The notes: a model not told the origin generated them from the letters alone. Counted from the first letter of the stretch, positions 50,243 to 59,119 are shown. The stretch: 64,000 nt of DNA from an uncultured Treponema sp. (GCA_946615905.1 CAMOIE010000016.1:1-64000), one strand, 5' to 3'. Made by a program: numbers and translations.

Positions 50243-50371
50243 AGGCTGTCTAATAAGTTCGCAGAATGCGGTCATTGAGCCTGTCGAAATGACATTTGCC
50301 ACTATAGATGGTGGTTGCGGGCGTTGCCCCGACAAGCTCAACCACCATTTTGCTACTTTTGGGACAGCCCC
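50243..50371. mobile_element. MITE-like non-coding element with imperfect terminal inverted repeats
   Basis: Left end AGGCTGTCTAATAAGTTCGC and right end, reverse complemented, GGGCTGTCCCAAAAGTAGC align over about 26 bp (GGCTGTC, AAGT, GCA, AATG kept). The interior holds CATTGAGCCTGTCGAAATG and CCCCGACAAGCTCAACCACC, an inverted pair of the dispersed GAGCCTGTCGAAA phrase. No reading frame inside. Ends of this GGCTGTCCCAAAAGT kind are typical of some insertion sequences, so a parent transposase elsewhere is likely. No clear target duplication. Confidence 0.6.
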
Positions 50372-50524
50372 ATATTTTTTTGTCCTATAACAAAATCTTT
50401 ATTACACACATTTGCAAAATCTGCTAGAATCTGCAAATAATTTACAGCGTATTCAAGGTATTCAATTGGAAACTAGGGGCCTGTGCCCTGGAACAACACT
50501 TTTGCTGTTTACAGGAGTTTTTTT
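50372..50524 (+). other. AT-rich leader region before the DUF2798 gene
   Basis: Contains TTGCAAAATCTGC and CTGCAAATAATTTACAG, loosely repeated, then a GGGCC-TGT-GCCC mini hairpin (50477-50488), and CAGGAG 8 nt before the ATG at 50525. A promoter is likely here, but no pair of boxes stands out. No gene seen. Confidence 0.4.
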
Positions 50525-51022
50525 ATGCCCAAGTCACTTTTTGAGGACATAGTGTTCACTTTGATGATGGTTTTCGTGATGGTCTACGCAATGATTTGCT
50601 ACAATATCAGCCTTGCGACTGGCGGAATGAGCAATCAGGTTTTTCTTATGGCCTTCCACGAGCTTGTGATAATGGGACCGATTGCATTTGTCATTGAGTT
50701 TTTGTTCGCCGGACGTGCCGCAAAAGGCCTTGCCTTCCGCTTTGTAAATCCCCAGACAGACCGCCCGATTGTCCTTATCCTTGCAATCAGTTCTATGACA
50801 GTCTGCGTCATGTGCCCCCTCATGAGCCTTGCCGCAACGCTTTTGTTCAAACACGCGGGAAAAGAAATCATCGCCGTCTGGATTCAGACGACTGTCAAAA
50901 ATTTCCCGATGGCTTTCTTCTGGCAGATTTTCTTCGCAGGGCCCCTTGTCCGCAAGATTTTCGGCCTGATTTTCAACTCAAAAAAATCAGCTGAGTCAGC
51001 AAAGGAAAAGGCCGTAGCTTAA
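50525..51022 (+). CDS. DUF2798-type inner-membrane protein
   Basis: A 165-residue membrane protein with four hydrophobic helices arranged as two similar halves: VFTLMMVFVMVYAMICYNIS and VLILAISSMTVCVMCPLMS start the halves. This matches the DUF2798 family, of unknown function. It ends with a short charged tail. Start at 50525 has CAGGAG upstream; the frame from 50483 is rejected. Confidence 0.8.
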   Translation: MPKSLFEDIVFTLMMVFVMVYAMICYNISLATGGMSNQVFLMAFHELVIMGPIAFVIEFLFAGRAAKGLAFRFVNPQTDRPIVLILAISSMTVCVMCPLMSLAATLLFKHAGKEIIAVWIQTTVKNFPMAFFWQIFFAGPLVRKIFGLIFNSKKSAESAKEKAVA

Positions 51023-51093
51023 AGTTTTCTGCTTATGGTCAAAAGCTGGCATTTATGCTATAACTAAACATCAAATAGGATGTTTTATTATTG

Positions 51094-52161
51094 ATGTCAC
51101 TTACACATTTCCAGCAATCAGATTTTTGGACGGATTTTAAATGCGGTCACGGGTGGAATAAAGTCTCCTGTGACGGCATAAATGTCCTTGTCCGCTCATT
51201 TAAAAAAGCGTTTTTTAAATTTTCACTCGCTTATGTTCCGATGGCTCCAGCTTTTCTTGTCGATGAGGAAGCGGGCTTTGCCGAAAAAGCCGAGGCCGAC
51301 ATAAACTACGTAAAAGCCCTTGGAGAATTGTCCTCAAAAGTTAAAGGCCTTCTCCCAAAGGACACAGCCTTTATCCGCTTTGACATTCCTCTTGATTTTG
51401 CCGACACAATCACCCGTGACGGCTGGATTTCAAACCTCGCTCAGGTCTCCGCCTATGCGAAAGTGCCGCTCGTAAAGTCTGACGTTGACGTTCAGCCTCC
51501 GGACTCCGTTCTGCTTGATTTGTCACTGTCCGAGGACGAACAGCTTGAGCAGATGAAGTCAAAGTGGAGATACAACATCCGCTATGCCGCCAAGCACGGT
51601 GTCACTGTCCGAGCAGTCCATGCATCAAGCCCGGATTTTGAGGACGACTTGGATTCCTTCTATAAAATCTACCAGACCACTGCAAAGCGTGACGGAATCG
51701 GTCTGCACCCGAAAGAATACTACAAGGACTTGCTTGAGCGTGGTGACAAAGGCAAGTGCGATACAGAAATCACCCTTTACATCGCAAGCCACGAGGGCGA
51801 GGATTTGGCCTGTATAATCACGCTTTTCAATAAGGATGAGGCGGTCTACCTTTACGGCTGCTCATCTAACTCAAAGCGGAATCTTATGCCGGCCTATCTT
51901 GTCCAATGGACTGCGATCTGTGACGCGAAGAAATACGGATGTAAGGTCTACGATTTTTACGGAATCCCGCCGACAGGAGAGGAAGGACACCCCATGCACG
52001 GCCTCTATCTTTTTAAGACCGGCTTTGGCGGACGGGAAATCCACAGACCGGGCTGTTTTGACATTCCGCTGAAAACTCTTGTCTATAAGCTCTATATTCA
52101 GGCGGAGAGAGTCAGGGCCTTTTTGCGAAAGAAAATAATCAAAAAACTGCTTGGAAGGTAA
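51094..52161 (+). CDS. FemAB/FemX-like peptidoglycan branching aminoacyltransferase
   Basis: A 355-residue GNAT-fold transferase. It has LTHFQQSDFWTDFK at the N-terminus, KWRYNIRYAAKHGV in the middle and VYDFYGIPPTGEEGHPMHGL near the end, the typical FemX pattern for adding an amino acid from aminoacyl-tRNA to the peptidoglycan precursor. Treponemes have glycine on ornithine in their peptidoglycan, a plausible product. Start 51094; followed after 3 bp by RNase Z. Confidence 0.87.
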   Translation: MSLTHFQQSDFWTDFKCGHGWNKVSCDGINVLVRSFKKAFFKFSLAYVPMAPAFLVDEEAGFAEKAEADINYVKALGELSSKVKGLLPKDTAFIRFDIPLDFADTITRDGWISNLAQVSAYAKVPLVKSDVDVQPPDSVLLDLSLSEDEQLEQMKSKWRYNIRYAAKHGVTVRAVHASSPDFEDDLDSFYKIYQTTAKRDGIGLHPKEYYKDLLERGDKGKCDTEITLYIASHEGEDLACIITLFNKDEAVYLYGCSSNSKRNLMPAYLVQWTAICDAKKYGCKVYDFYGIPPTGEEGHPMHGLYLFKTGFGGREIHRPGCFDIPLKTLVYKLYIQAERVRAFLRKKIIKKLLGR

Positions 52162-52164
52162 TAT

Positions 52165-53091
52165 ATGAACATGGAAGCGTTTTGTTTGGGCTGCGGGGGC
52201 ATGATGCCTCTTCCCTACCGCCACTTGACTTCGATGCTCCTCCGCCGTGACGGAGATCTTTTTCTCTTTGACGGTGGCGAGGGCACCCAGGTTTCTTTGC
52301 GCCGCCTCAACCTCAAATGGAAGAAAATCAACGCCATATTCGTCTCCCATACCCACGCCGACCATATCACGGGGCTTCCCGGAATCATGATGCTTTCCGC
52401 CCAGGTTGACCGTACGGAGCCTCTTTACATTTTCGGGCCTCCAAAAATCGCCGAATACATCGAGACAAGCCGGCGGGTCCTTGACATGTACATAAACTAT
52501 CCCGTGGTCGTAAAAGAAATCACAGCCCCATGCGTCTGCTACGAGGGTGACGGCTTTTACATCAGGGCCTTTCCCTTGCAGCACACAAAGACCTGCGTGG
52601 GCTACACGCTTGAGGAACTTGACCGCCCAGGAGAATTCAACCCGGAAAAGGCCGAGGAGCTTGGAGTTCCAAAAGGCCCCCTGTGGGGAAAGCTGCAGAA
52701 GGGTGAGGACGTCCAGGCTGCTGACGGAAAAATTATCCATCCGTCAGATGTCATGGGGGCTAAAAGGTCGGGCCGGAAATTCTCGTTTGTCACAGACACA
52801 CAGTACATTCCTTCAATCGCAAGGGAAGTGCAGGGGAGCGACCTTTTGATTTGCGAGGGAATGTTCGCCGATGACTGCGCCGACCAGGCAAAAGAAAAAA
52901 AGCACATGACAGCCCGGCAGGCCGCGACAATCGCCCGTGACGCAAAGGTTTCCCGCATGGCAATGATTCATTACAGCCCCCGCTACACGGACCGCGACCT
53001 TGACGTTCTTCTCAAACAGGCGCAGGAAGTCTACCCGGGTGCAGAACTTTGCCGCGACCGTATGCACTTTGAGATTCCATACGTGGACTGA
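52165..53091 (+). CDS. rnz: Ribonuclease Z
   Basis: A 308-residue metallo-beta-lactamase-fold endonuclease that trims tRNA 3' ends. The metal motif is SHTHADHITGLPG near residues 60-73, with further ligands in LQHTKTCVGY, VTDTQYIP and IHYSPRYTD. The last two also fit the elaC-type enzymes. Relevant to this genome since the tRNA and tmRNA in the window lack an encoded CCA. Confidence 0.93.
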   Translation: MNMEAFCLGCGGMMPLPYRHLTSMLLRRDGDLFLFDGGEGTQVSLRRLNLKWKKINAIFVSHTHADHITGLPGIMMLSAQVDRTEPLYIFGPPKIAEYIETSRRVLDMYINYPVVVKEITAPCVCYEGDGFYIRAFPLQHTKTCVGYTLEELDRPGEFNPEKAEELGVPKGPLWGKLQKGEDVQAADGKIIHPSDVMGAKRSGRKFSFVTDTQYIPSIAREVQGSDLLICEGMFADDCADQAKEKKHMTARQAATIARDAKVSRMAMIHYSPRYTDRDLDVLLKQAQEVYPGAELCRDRMHFEIPYVD

Positions 53092-53093
53092 TT

Positions 53094-53960
53094 ATGAGCC
53101 TTGATTCTGGAGATGAAATTCTGGGCGCTACGGCTAAAGCCGCCGCTATGTCCGCCCTTCGCTCACGCTCATTGACCGCTTCCGCGGCCAACTCCGGGGC
53201 TACCAGCGCTAGCGCATCCGGCATAAAAATCGACCATTTCACAAAAATATACGGCAGGTCCGGACAGACTGCCGTGTCTGATTTTTCTCTGGAATGTCAG
53301 GCAGGGCAAATCACCGGAATAATGGGACCCAACGGGTCCGGAAAGACCACGATTTTAAAGGCCGTCACTGCCAGGCATTTTCCTTCCTCCGGCTCTTTGT
53401 CAGTCAACGGAATCAATCCTTGTGAGAATCCTGAGAGAGTCAGGCAGATTACAGGCTTCGTAGAAGAGCAGGCCTCTTTCCCGTCATTTTACACAGTGAA
53501 GGAATTCCTTTTTGCAAAGGCAGAGCTTTTCGGAGTCAAAAAAAATACTCTTTCTGCGGCCGTAAAAAAAGCCTGCGAAGTCTGCTCATTGGATTCTGAC
53601 GGCATTTTGTCAAAAAAAATCCCGGCCCTCTCAAAAGGCTACAAGACCCGGCTTGCTTTCGCCTCCGCCCTTGTCTACAATCCTCCGGTTTTGGTCTTGG
53701 ACGAGTCTGCCAACGGCCTAGACCCTGAGCAGATTGCAAAAATGAGGTCGCTGATTCTCTCTCTCAAAAAAAATCACACGATTTTGCTTTCAACCCACTT
53801 GATGCAGGAGGCTCATTCTCTCTGCGACAAAATCTGCTTCATCTCACACGGGCAAAAAAAAGCATTCGGAACGGAAGAAGATCTTAAAAAAATCGCCGGA
53901 ACTGACAGTCTTGAGGATGCTTTTTTTAAATTGACCGGCCTAAGGACAGACGAAAAGTGA
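53094..53960 (+). CDS. ABC-2 transporter ATPase (GldA-like) with repeat-derived N-terminus
   Basis: A 288-residue ATPase. Walker A is GPNGSGKTT near residue 80, signature LSKGYKTRLAFASAL, Walker B VLVLDESANGLDP, switch His LLSTHLMQ. The real domain begins at about residue 44 (IKIDHFTKIYG). Residues about 9-42 are Ala/Ser-rich and encoded by DNA matching the intergenic repeat near 21425-21475, so they are an in-frame insertion. No good ribosome site precedes 53094; an inner ATG at 53148 is an alternative. Works with the next two genes. Confidence 0.85.
   Translation: MSLDSGDEILGATAKAAAMSALRSRSLTASAANSGATSASASGIKIDHFTKIYGRSGQTAVSDFSLECQAGQITGIMGPNGSGKTTILKAVTARHFPSSGSLSVNGINPCENPERVRQITGFVEEQASFPSFYTVKEFLFAKAELFGVKKNTLSAAVKKACEVCSLDSDGILSKKIPALSKGYKTRLAFASALVYNPPVLVLDESANGLDPEQIAKMRSLILSLKKNHTILLSTHLMQEAHSLCDKICFISHGQKKAFGTEEDLKKIAGTDSLEDAFFKLTGLRTDEK
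53130..53222. repeat. Dispersed repeat inside the ABC ATPase gene
   Basis: Contains CGCTATGTCC, five bases, TCGCTCACGCTCATT (53144-53173), identical in both blocks to the reverse complement of 21442-21474 between nrdG and its neighbour. Limits are approximate; the block is GC-rich and ends before the codons for IKIDHF. It is in frame and adds about 31-34 residues. Confidence 0.65.
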
Positions 53961-56206
53961 ATATGCTTAATTCAAATAAAATCATAAAATTCTCATTTTT
54001 CTCCCTTTTGTGTAGCCCTTTTTTTTATGTTTTAACCTGCTCGACTTTTATTTTTTGCGCCTTTAATTTCTTTTTTACAGGGCATTTTTTCTTGTCTGGA
54101 GTCGGCTCTACTAACATGCGTAGCCTGTTTTCTTTGGTTTCAAAGTCTGTTTTTCTTTTCATTCCCTTGATTGCTTTTAAAACCAAAAATTTTTTATATG
54201 ATGATTCTATTCCTGTAAGAGCCGCCTGTCGCATCGTATCTATTTCCATTGTTCAAACCGCAGCTTTTTTTCTTTACATGGCTTTTTTGATTTCAATTCC
54301 CATTTGTGCCTCCTTTTTTGGTGATATCGATTGGCATTCATTTATTCTAGCTTTTTTTGCCATGATTTTATATGCCTTTACAGCGTCCGCGTTCACTAAT
54401 TTTATTTTTTCGATTTTCCCATTTTCAACAGGGATTTTTCCACTGATTCTTTCTTCCGTCATTCTGGCCTTATCCATGTATTCTCACGTCCTGCCATTGT
54501 ATATAAAACTTGGATTTCTGCCTTCTTTTTTTGCCCGCTTTATCTCCTTCGCCTGGCATTTTGACTCCTTCTCAAAGGGAATCTTTGACAGCCGGGACTT
54601 TTTTTATTTTCTAATCGCGGCTCTCCTCTTTTTATTTTTTGCGGTAAAAAGCGAGTACAGGAGGACCGGACGGCCTTACAGCAGAAAGTCTTTCAATCTG
54701 ACTCTTTTATGTTTCTTTCTCGTGTCAGTAAGCTGCTCAAGGCTTTATTTTCGGGCGGACTTTTCAAAGACAAAGGCTTTTTCCCTTTCTGACTATAGCA
54801 AGAATTTAATCTCAAAAGTCAGGGAGCCAGTGAGAATCACATACTACAGGTCAAAAGAACTCAAGGATTTTTACCCGCAGACAGGTGACGCTGAGGATTT
54901 TCTCTTGGAATATGCAAGTCAAAATCCGAATTTCTCCTTAAAAATTGCGAAGGCTGATGAAAAAATCCTCGCTTCCTACGGCATTTCAGGAAGGCAAATC
55001 CGCTCTGACACAGGAACGAAGACTGAATTCTCAAAAGTCTATTCGGCAGTCGTGATTCAGTATTTGGACCAGGTTTCTGTGATTCCCTTTGTCCTGTCAA
55101 ACCAAAATCTGGAATTTGACTTGACCCGCAGGCTTGAGGAATTAATCGATGAAAAGAGCCGCAATATTTTTGTCATCGCCGGGGAAAATTTTGACCTTGA
55201 CGAGGATTTCTCGTATCTAAAGGCCTTTTTGACTTCTGACGGCTTCAACGTCTATGAGATCGAAAAATCAAATATTTTACAGGCCCTGGATTCGATGGAA
55301 AAAATCAGGGACGGCTCCATTTTGATTTTAGGCTCCTCGGCTCTCACAATGGAAGAGGCGGCTTCAATAGAGTTAGCAGTAAAAAATGGGGTTCCCGCCG
55401 TAATTATGGCTTCCCCGTATTCTGTTGACATAAAACGCGAATGGAATCTCTCAAAAAATCCTCATGACTTTCTTTTGCCGGCCCTTAATTCCTGGGGCTT
55501 CTCATTCTCAAAATCCCTGGCGGCAGACATTTCTTCTTTTCCTCTCACAATGCAGTCCGGGGAAGGTGAAGCTGCTGAATACGTCAGCATAAATTACCCG
55601 CTTTTCGTATCTCTTTTGCCGCAGGAAAACGCTCCTTTAGGCGGAACTTTATTCTGGGCTAGCCCCCTTGACTTGTACGGAAACGCCAGGCCTCTTTTTT
55701 ATTCAAGCCCCTATGCGTGGAAAGAAAAGGAGCTTAATTCCGAGCCGATTTTTTTGACAAATCCTTTTACGATGCCTAAATCTTCAAATGAAGCCGGGGC
55801 GGAGTCGGGACAGCTGGTTTTAGCCGGTAAAATCGAGGGAAAAATCCGAGGTTACTATGAGGGCGGTGAGGGCAGTTATGAGTCGAAGGTCGCCTTGATT
55901 CCAAGCCTTTATTTTTGCCAGAACACGACGACCAATCTGATTTCATCTCAAAACGGCGGGGATTTCAGGAATTTTGAGATTGTCTCAAATCTTTTTTATG
56001 ACTTCAACAATCAAAAAGAGCTTGCTTCTCTTAAAAATAAGGGCTTTACGGATTCTTCCCTGTATAAAATCACAGCGCCGGAAGAATTTGAGGCCGTGCG
56101 AAAAAAAGTCATTTTCGTGGTTTTCGCAGTTATTCCACTTTTGATTTTGCTGTGCGGATTTTTAGCCTTCATCGTCCGAAAGGCCTTTAACAGGAGGGCG
56201 ATTTGA
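53957..56206 (+). CDS. GldF/GldG-type ABC-2 permease fused to auxiliary domain
   Basis: A 749-residue membrane protein. Six hydrophobic helices in residues 1-235 resemble an ABC-2 permease (GldF-like), followed by one more helix near 250 and a long extracytoplasmic domain of the ABC_transp_aux kind (GldG-like; TKAFSLSDYSKNLISKV, NIFVIAGENFDLDE), then a last helix at 720-742. GTG at 53957 overlaps the preceding stop and has AAGGA upstream; ATG at 53963 is the alternative. Phe content in the first part is very high. Confidence 0.82.
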   Translation: MNMLNSNKIIKFSFFSLLCSPFFYVLTCSTFIFCAFNFFFTGHFFLSGVGSTNMRSLFSLVSKSVFLFIPLIAFKTKNFLYDDSIPVRAACRIVSISIVQTAAFFLYMAFLISIPICASFFGDIDWHSFILAFFAMILYAFTASAFTNFIFSIFPFSTGIFPLILSSVILALSMYSHVLPLYIKLGFLPSFFARFISFAWHFDSFSKGIFDSRDFFYFLIAALLFLFFAVKSEYRRTGRPYSRKSFNLTLLCFFLVSVSCSRLYFRADFSKTKAFSLSDYSKNLISKVREPVRITYYRSKELKDFYPQTGDAEDFLLEYASQNPNFSLKIAKADEKILASYGISGRQIRSDTGTKTEFSKVYSAVVIQYLDQVSVIPFVLSNQNLEFDLTRRLEELIDEKSRNIFVIAGENFDLDEDFSYLKAFLTSDGFNVYEIEKSNILQALDSMEKIRDGSILILGSSALTMEEAASIELAVKNGVPAVIMASPYSVDIKREWNLSKNPHDFLLPALNSWGFSFSKSLAADISSFPLTMQSGEGEAAEYVSINYPLFVSLLPQENAPLGGTLFWASPLDLYGNARPLFYSSPYAWKEKELNSEPIFLTNPFTMPKSSNEAGAESGQLVLAGKIEGKIRGYYEGGEGSYESKVALIPSLYFCQNTTTNLISSQNGGDFRNFEIVSNLFYDFNNQKELASLKNKGFTDSSLYKITAPEEFEAVRKKVIFVVFAVIPLLILLCGFLAFIVRKAFNRRAI

Positions 56207-57171
56207 GGGGCTTTAATAAAACCAATCGTTTGTATGTCATCACATTATTTCTCGCTGCCGTCTGCCTATTTTCGCTTTTTTTTCCGACCATAAAAAAGAG
56301 CCGTGAAAAAACTGTAAAATCTTCTTTTGCGCCGCCTGAATTTCTAAAAGGGAATCTGTTAATGTCTTTTGAAATCTCTGGAAATGGTGAGACTTTGACA
56401 ATTGAAAATTGCGGAAAATCCTATTTTATCACAGGGGTAAAAAGTCTGAATGGAGACTACAGCGGCTTTTATCTTCCTGCTAACGGGGATATGATTTTTG
56501 AATTCTTAAGTGGTGTTAAAAAAAGTCGACTTTTTTATACATATTCAGAAAATATATCAAGTAAACTGTTACAAAATTTTATACATATTAATATAAATTC
56601 TAGTAAAAACAAGTCGCCGGATTTGTATTTTTCAAAAAGCCCCTCGAATCCTCAGAATTTGGTTTTCGCTTTTTCAGGCGGAACGGCTTTTTCAAAAGTG
56701 AAAGAAAATTTTTTATATGAGTGCGCTGATGATTTTTCTCAATTTTTGTCGCCTGACCCGAATTTGTGGGCTGACGGAAGCCTTTTTCCCCTGCTGGAAA
56801 ATCCTGTTGAAATCACTTTTGAAAGCGAAAAGACAAAAGTCACTCTGAATGACTCATCTATAAATTTTTCTTCTTTTGTGTCAGCCCTGCTGAAATTGCG
56901 CCACGGAAAGATTTTTGCCCCTCCATTAAAATTGCCGCCGGAGCCTGATTTTTCAATCCGAATTCAGGCCGGTGACGGAAGGTGGGGAATCTTCAATTTT
57001 TACAAATTTTCTCTCTCTGGCGGGGACGAATCTTATGCCGTGCTTCCAAAATACTTCCCATCTGAATTTGATGACGGGCAGAGCCGGGAGGCCCTTCAAA
57101 AAGTCAGCGGCCAGTACGAGCTTTCCGTCTGGTCGGCTCAAAAAATAATCTCTCTTTTTGAAACGCGTTGA
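56203..57171 (+). CDS. DUF4340-like envelope protein, partner of the Gld-type transporter
   Basis: A 322-residue protein with one N-terminal membrane helix (LYVITLFLAAVCLFSLFFP) and an external domain. Position after the GldG-like gene and the pattern of short repeated segments match the DUF4340 proteins that usually accompany GldFG-like systems. Starts at TTG 56203, overlapping the previous stop, with AGGAGGG 6 nt upstream. The DNA is more AT-rich at 56500-56640 than around it. Confidence 0.72.
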   Translation: MRGFNKTNRLYVITLFLAAVCLFSLFFPTIKKSREKTVKSSFAPPEFLKGNLLMSFEISGNGETLTIENCGKSYFITGVKSLNGDYSGFYLPANGDMIFEFLSGVKKSRLFYTYSENISSKLLQNFIHININSSKNKSPDLYFSKSPSNPQNLVFAFSGGTAFSKVKENFLYECADDFSQFLSPDPNLWADGSLFPLLENPVEITFESEKTKVTLNDSSINFSSFVSALLKLRHGKIFAPPLKLPPEPDFSIRIQAGDGRWGIFNFYKFSLSGGDESYAVLPKYFPSEFDDGQSREALQKVSGQYELSVWSAQKIISLFETR

Positions 57172-57172
57172 G

Positions 57173-57820
57173 CTAAATAGCCGTCAGGATTATCACTGTG
57201 GTCAAATTGTATAGGCCGTGGCTTATGAATCCAGGTAGAATCGAATTTGTTTTTAATGCGCATAGTCTTAAAATCGCGGAGGCCAGAATGGCGTTTATAA
57301 AGGCCGGAAGCCCTAAGTAGAGGTGGGCGAGCGAAAAAAGGAGGCTTGCGATTATTTCTGAGGCAATCCTGTGTTTTTTGAAAAAGAGAAAATTTAAAAC
57401 TCTCGGCAGGTAGAACCTGTACACGGACTCCTCATAAAAGGCTGAAAAAGCTATCGCGGTAAAAGTCAAAATCCAGGCCAAAAGTGAGTCCGGCTTTGAA
57501 AATCCCTGTGAAGAGTCTAATTTAAAGACGCAGGCTAAAATCTGCATGAGGCTTGAAGTCAAGAACAAAAGTCCGAGTGTGACTGTTCCCCATGAGAGTT
57601 TTGAGAATGAGGGGGCTGCCTTAAAGTCTCCGTAGACTTCCTTTTCTTTTTGAAGCTGAAAATAAAGTCCCGCCGAAAACAAAAACATGAAAATCAGGGG
57701 CAGGGTCAAAGTCAATTTTATCAGAGTCTTTTCATCAGGGGATTTTTGAAAAATAATCGCGGGCAAAATCAATATAACAAGAATAAGTGAAAATTCTATG
57801 GCACAAGAGGACTTTTTCAT
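57173..57820 (-). CDS. CPBP-family intramembrane metalloprotease
   Basis: A 215-residue membrane protein with six to eight hydrophobic helices. The catalytic motif EESVYRFYLPRVL gives the EExxxR signature near residue 123-128, with later motifs SLAHLYLGL and GFISHGLYN supplying the histidines. These Abi/CAAX-like proteases often process or protect against small peptides. Convergent with the Gld-type operon. TATTAT lies 7 nt before the ATG with no Shine-Dalgarno. Confidence 0.87.
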   Translation of the reverse strand: MKKSSCAIEFSLILVILILPAIIFQKSPDEKTLIKLTLTLPLIFMFLFSAGLYFQLQKEKEVYGDFKAAPSFSKLSWGTVTLGLLFLTSSLMQILACVFKLDSSQGFSKPDSLLAWILTFTAIAFSAFYEESVYRFYLPRVLNFLFFKKHRIASEIIASLLFSLAHLYLGLPAFINAILASAILRLCALKTNSILPGFISHGLYNLTTVIILTAI

Positions 57821-57883
57821 ATAAAATATAATAGCGTTTTATTTATTTTTAGTATATGAAATTAAAAACGCGAGGGAAAAAGT

Positions 57884-59119
57884 ATGCTTCCAGTTATAGT
57901 GGCGACAGCCGTAATTCTTATAATTTTCATCCGTATAATGCTCATATTCAGTGACAAAATCTCATTTTTTTCCACAGGATTTGACAACGGATTTAAATTC
58001 AGCGAGATGCTTACCCTTTGGAAACTTGCGAAAGTCTGTGAGATTGAAGACCCTGAATCCCTTTATATCTCTGTTCCTGTTTTGAACGGGGCTATTGCCC
58101 GCCTTATTTCTGACTCAAAATCCAAGGGAACAGAAAGCTCCGTGGCAGTGCAGAATTTTCTTTCAAAACTTTATGACTTTCGGACGAAGATTTCGATGGA
58201 GCATGAGAACAAAAAGAAACTTGACTCCACAAAATACCTTGATAAGGGCCAGCGTTTCAGGATTATTTTAAAAGGCCACGGAGTTTTTTCTGCAAAGCTT
58301 GAAAACAACGGCTATGAGATGACAATCTCCTTTCCAAGTCAGAAGGACAAGCCTCGACTCAGCGAGGATGACTGGGTCGGCAAGAATATCTCGGTTTTTT
58401 TCTGGAGAAATGGGGATGCCCACTATTCCTTTGAGACGAAAGTCGTGAGGGCTGGTGTCTATCAGGCGAGGGATGTCCTTTATCTTGCCCAATGTTCTGA
58501 CTTGCTGAGGACTCAAAAGAGGCAGTCAGTCCGCTCTGAATGTAACATTCCGGCTCAAATGTACTTTATTAAGACGGATGATGATTCAAGCCTCTTTGAC
58601 GAAATTGACACCGAGCCTGGCTACAAGTGCCTGCTCGAAGATATTTCGGAGGACGGGGCCATGGTTCGGGTCGGAGGAAAGGGACGGCCTGAAATCAAGA
58701 TAAAATTGCAGTTTTATATCGGCTCTGTGCAGGTCGTCATGTTCGGAGTTGTTCGTGCGGTTGAATTCAATGCGACCATAAACCAGTCCCGCTTGCATTT
58801 TGAGTGCCTTCACATCGATACGGAGATGAAGAATGCCGTTCTGAGCTATGTCTACGATATTTTGCCGCCGAATGAAAAAGAGATTCTTGAGGCAATGGCC
58901 GGTGCGGAAGAAGACTCTGAGGCTGATGAGAATCTCGAAAAAGTAGTGAAGGACGAAAGGGCGGATGATATCCATGATGAAAGTCAGCCTGCTTCCGAAA
59001 ACGGGGACTTGAATTTCCCGAAAGAGAATTTCCTTGTCGATTCTGATTCCGACAAAAGCGGTGAGTCAGAGATCAAGGATTTAGAGTCTGGTGAAAATAT
59101 CCAGGAGGTTTCAAAATGA
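57884..59119 (+). CDS. Membrane-anchored PilZ-domain protein
   Basis: A 411-residue c-di-GMP effector candidate. One N-terminal helix (VIVATAVILIIFIRIMLIF) is followed by a helical segment, a YcgR-N-like beta domain (about 125-210) and a PilZ domain with RTQKRQSVRSEC (RxxxR) and LEDISEDGAMVRVGG (DxSxxG), near 209-275. A long acidic tail follows. In spirochaetes PilZ proteins link c-di-GMP to motility. The stop overlaps the next gene by 4 bp. Confidence 0.9.
   Translation: MLPVIVATAVILIIFIRIMLIFSDKISFFSTGFDNGFKFSEMLTLWKLAKVCEIEDPESLYISVPVLNGAIARLISDSKSKGTESSVAVQNFLSKLYDFRTKISMEHENKKKLDSTKYLDKGQRFRIILKGHGVFSAKLENNGYEMTISFPSQKDKPRLSEDDWVGKNISVFFWRNGDAHYSFETKVVRAGVYQARDVLYLAQCSDLLRTQKRQSVRSECNIPAQMYFIKTDDDSSLFDEIDTEPGYKCLLEDISEDGAMVRVGGKGRPEIKIKLQFYIGSVQVVMFGVVRAVEFNATINQSRLHFECLHIDTEMKNAVLSYVYDILPPNEKEILEAMAGAEEDSEADENLEKVVKDERADDIHDESQPASENGDLNFPKENFLVDSDSDKSGESEIKDLESGENIQEVSK

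Noticed and set aside
51871-52740. 289-codon minus-strand frame across femX-like and RNase Z genes
   Set aside because: Overlaps two confident plus-strand genes and has no ribosome site or recognisable domain.
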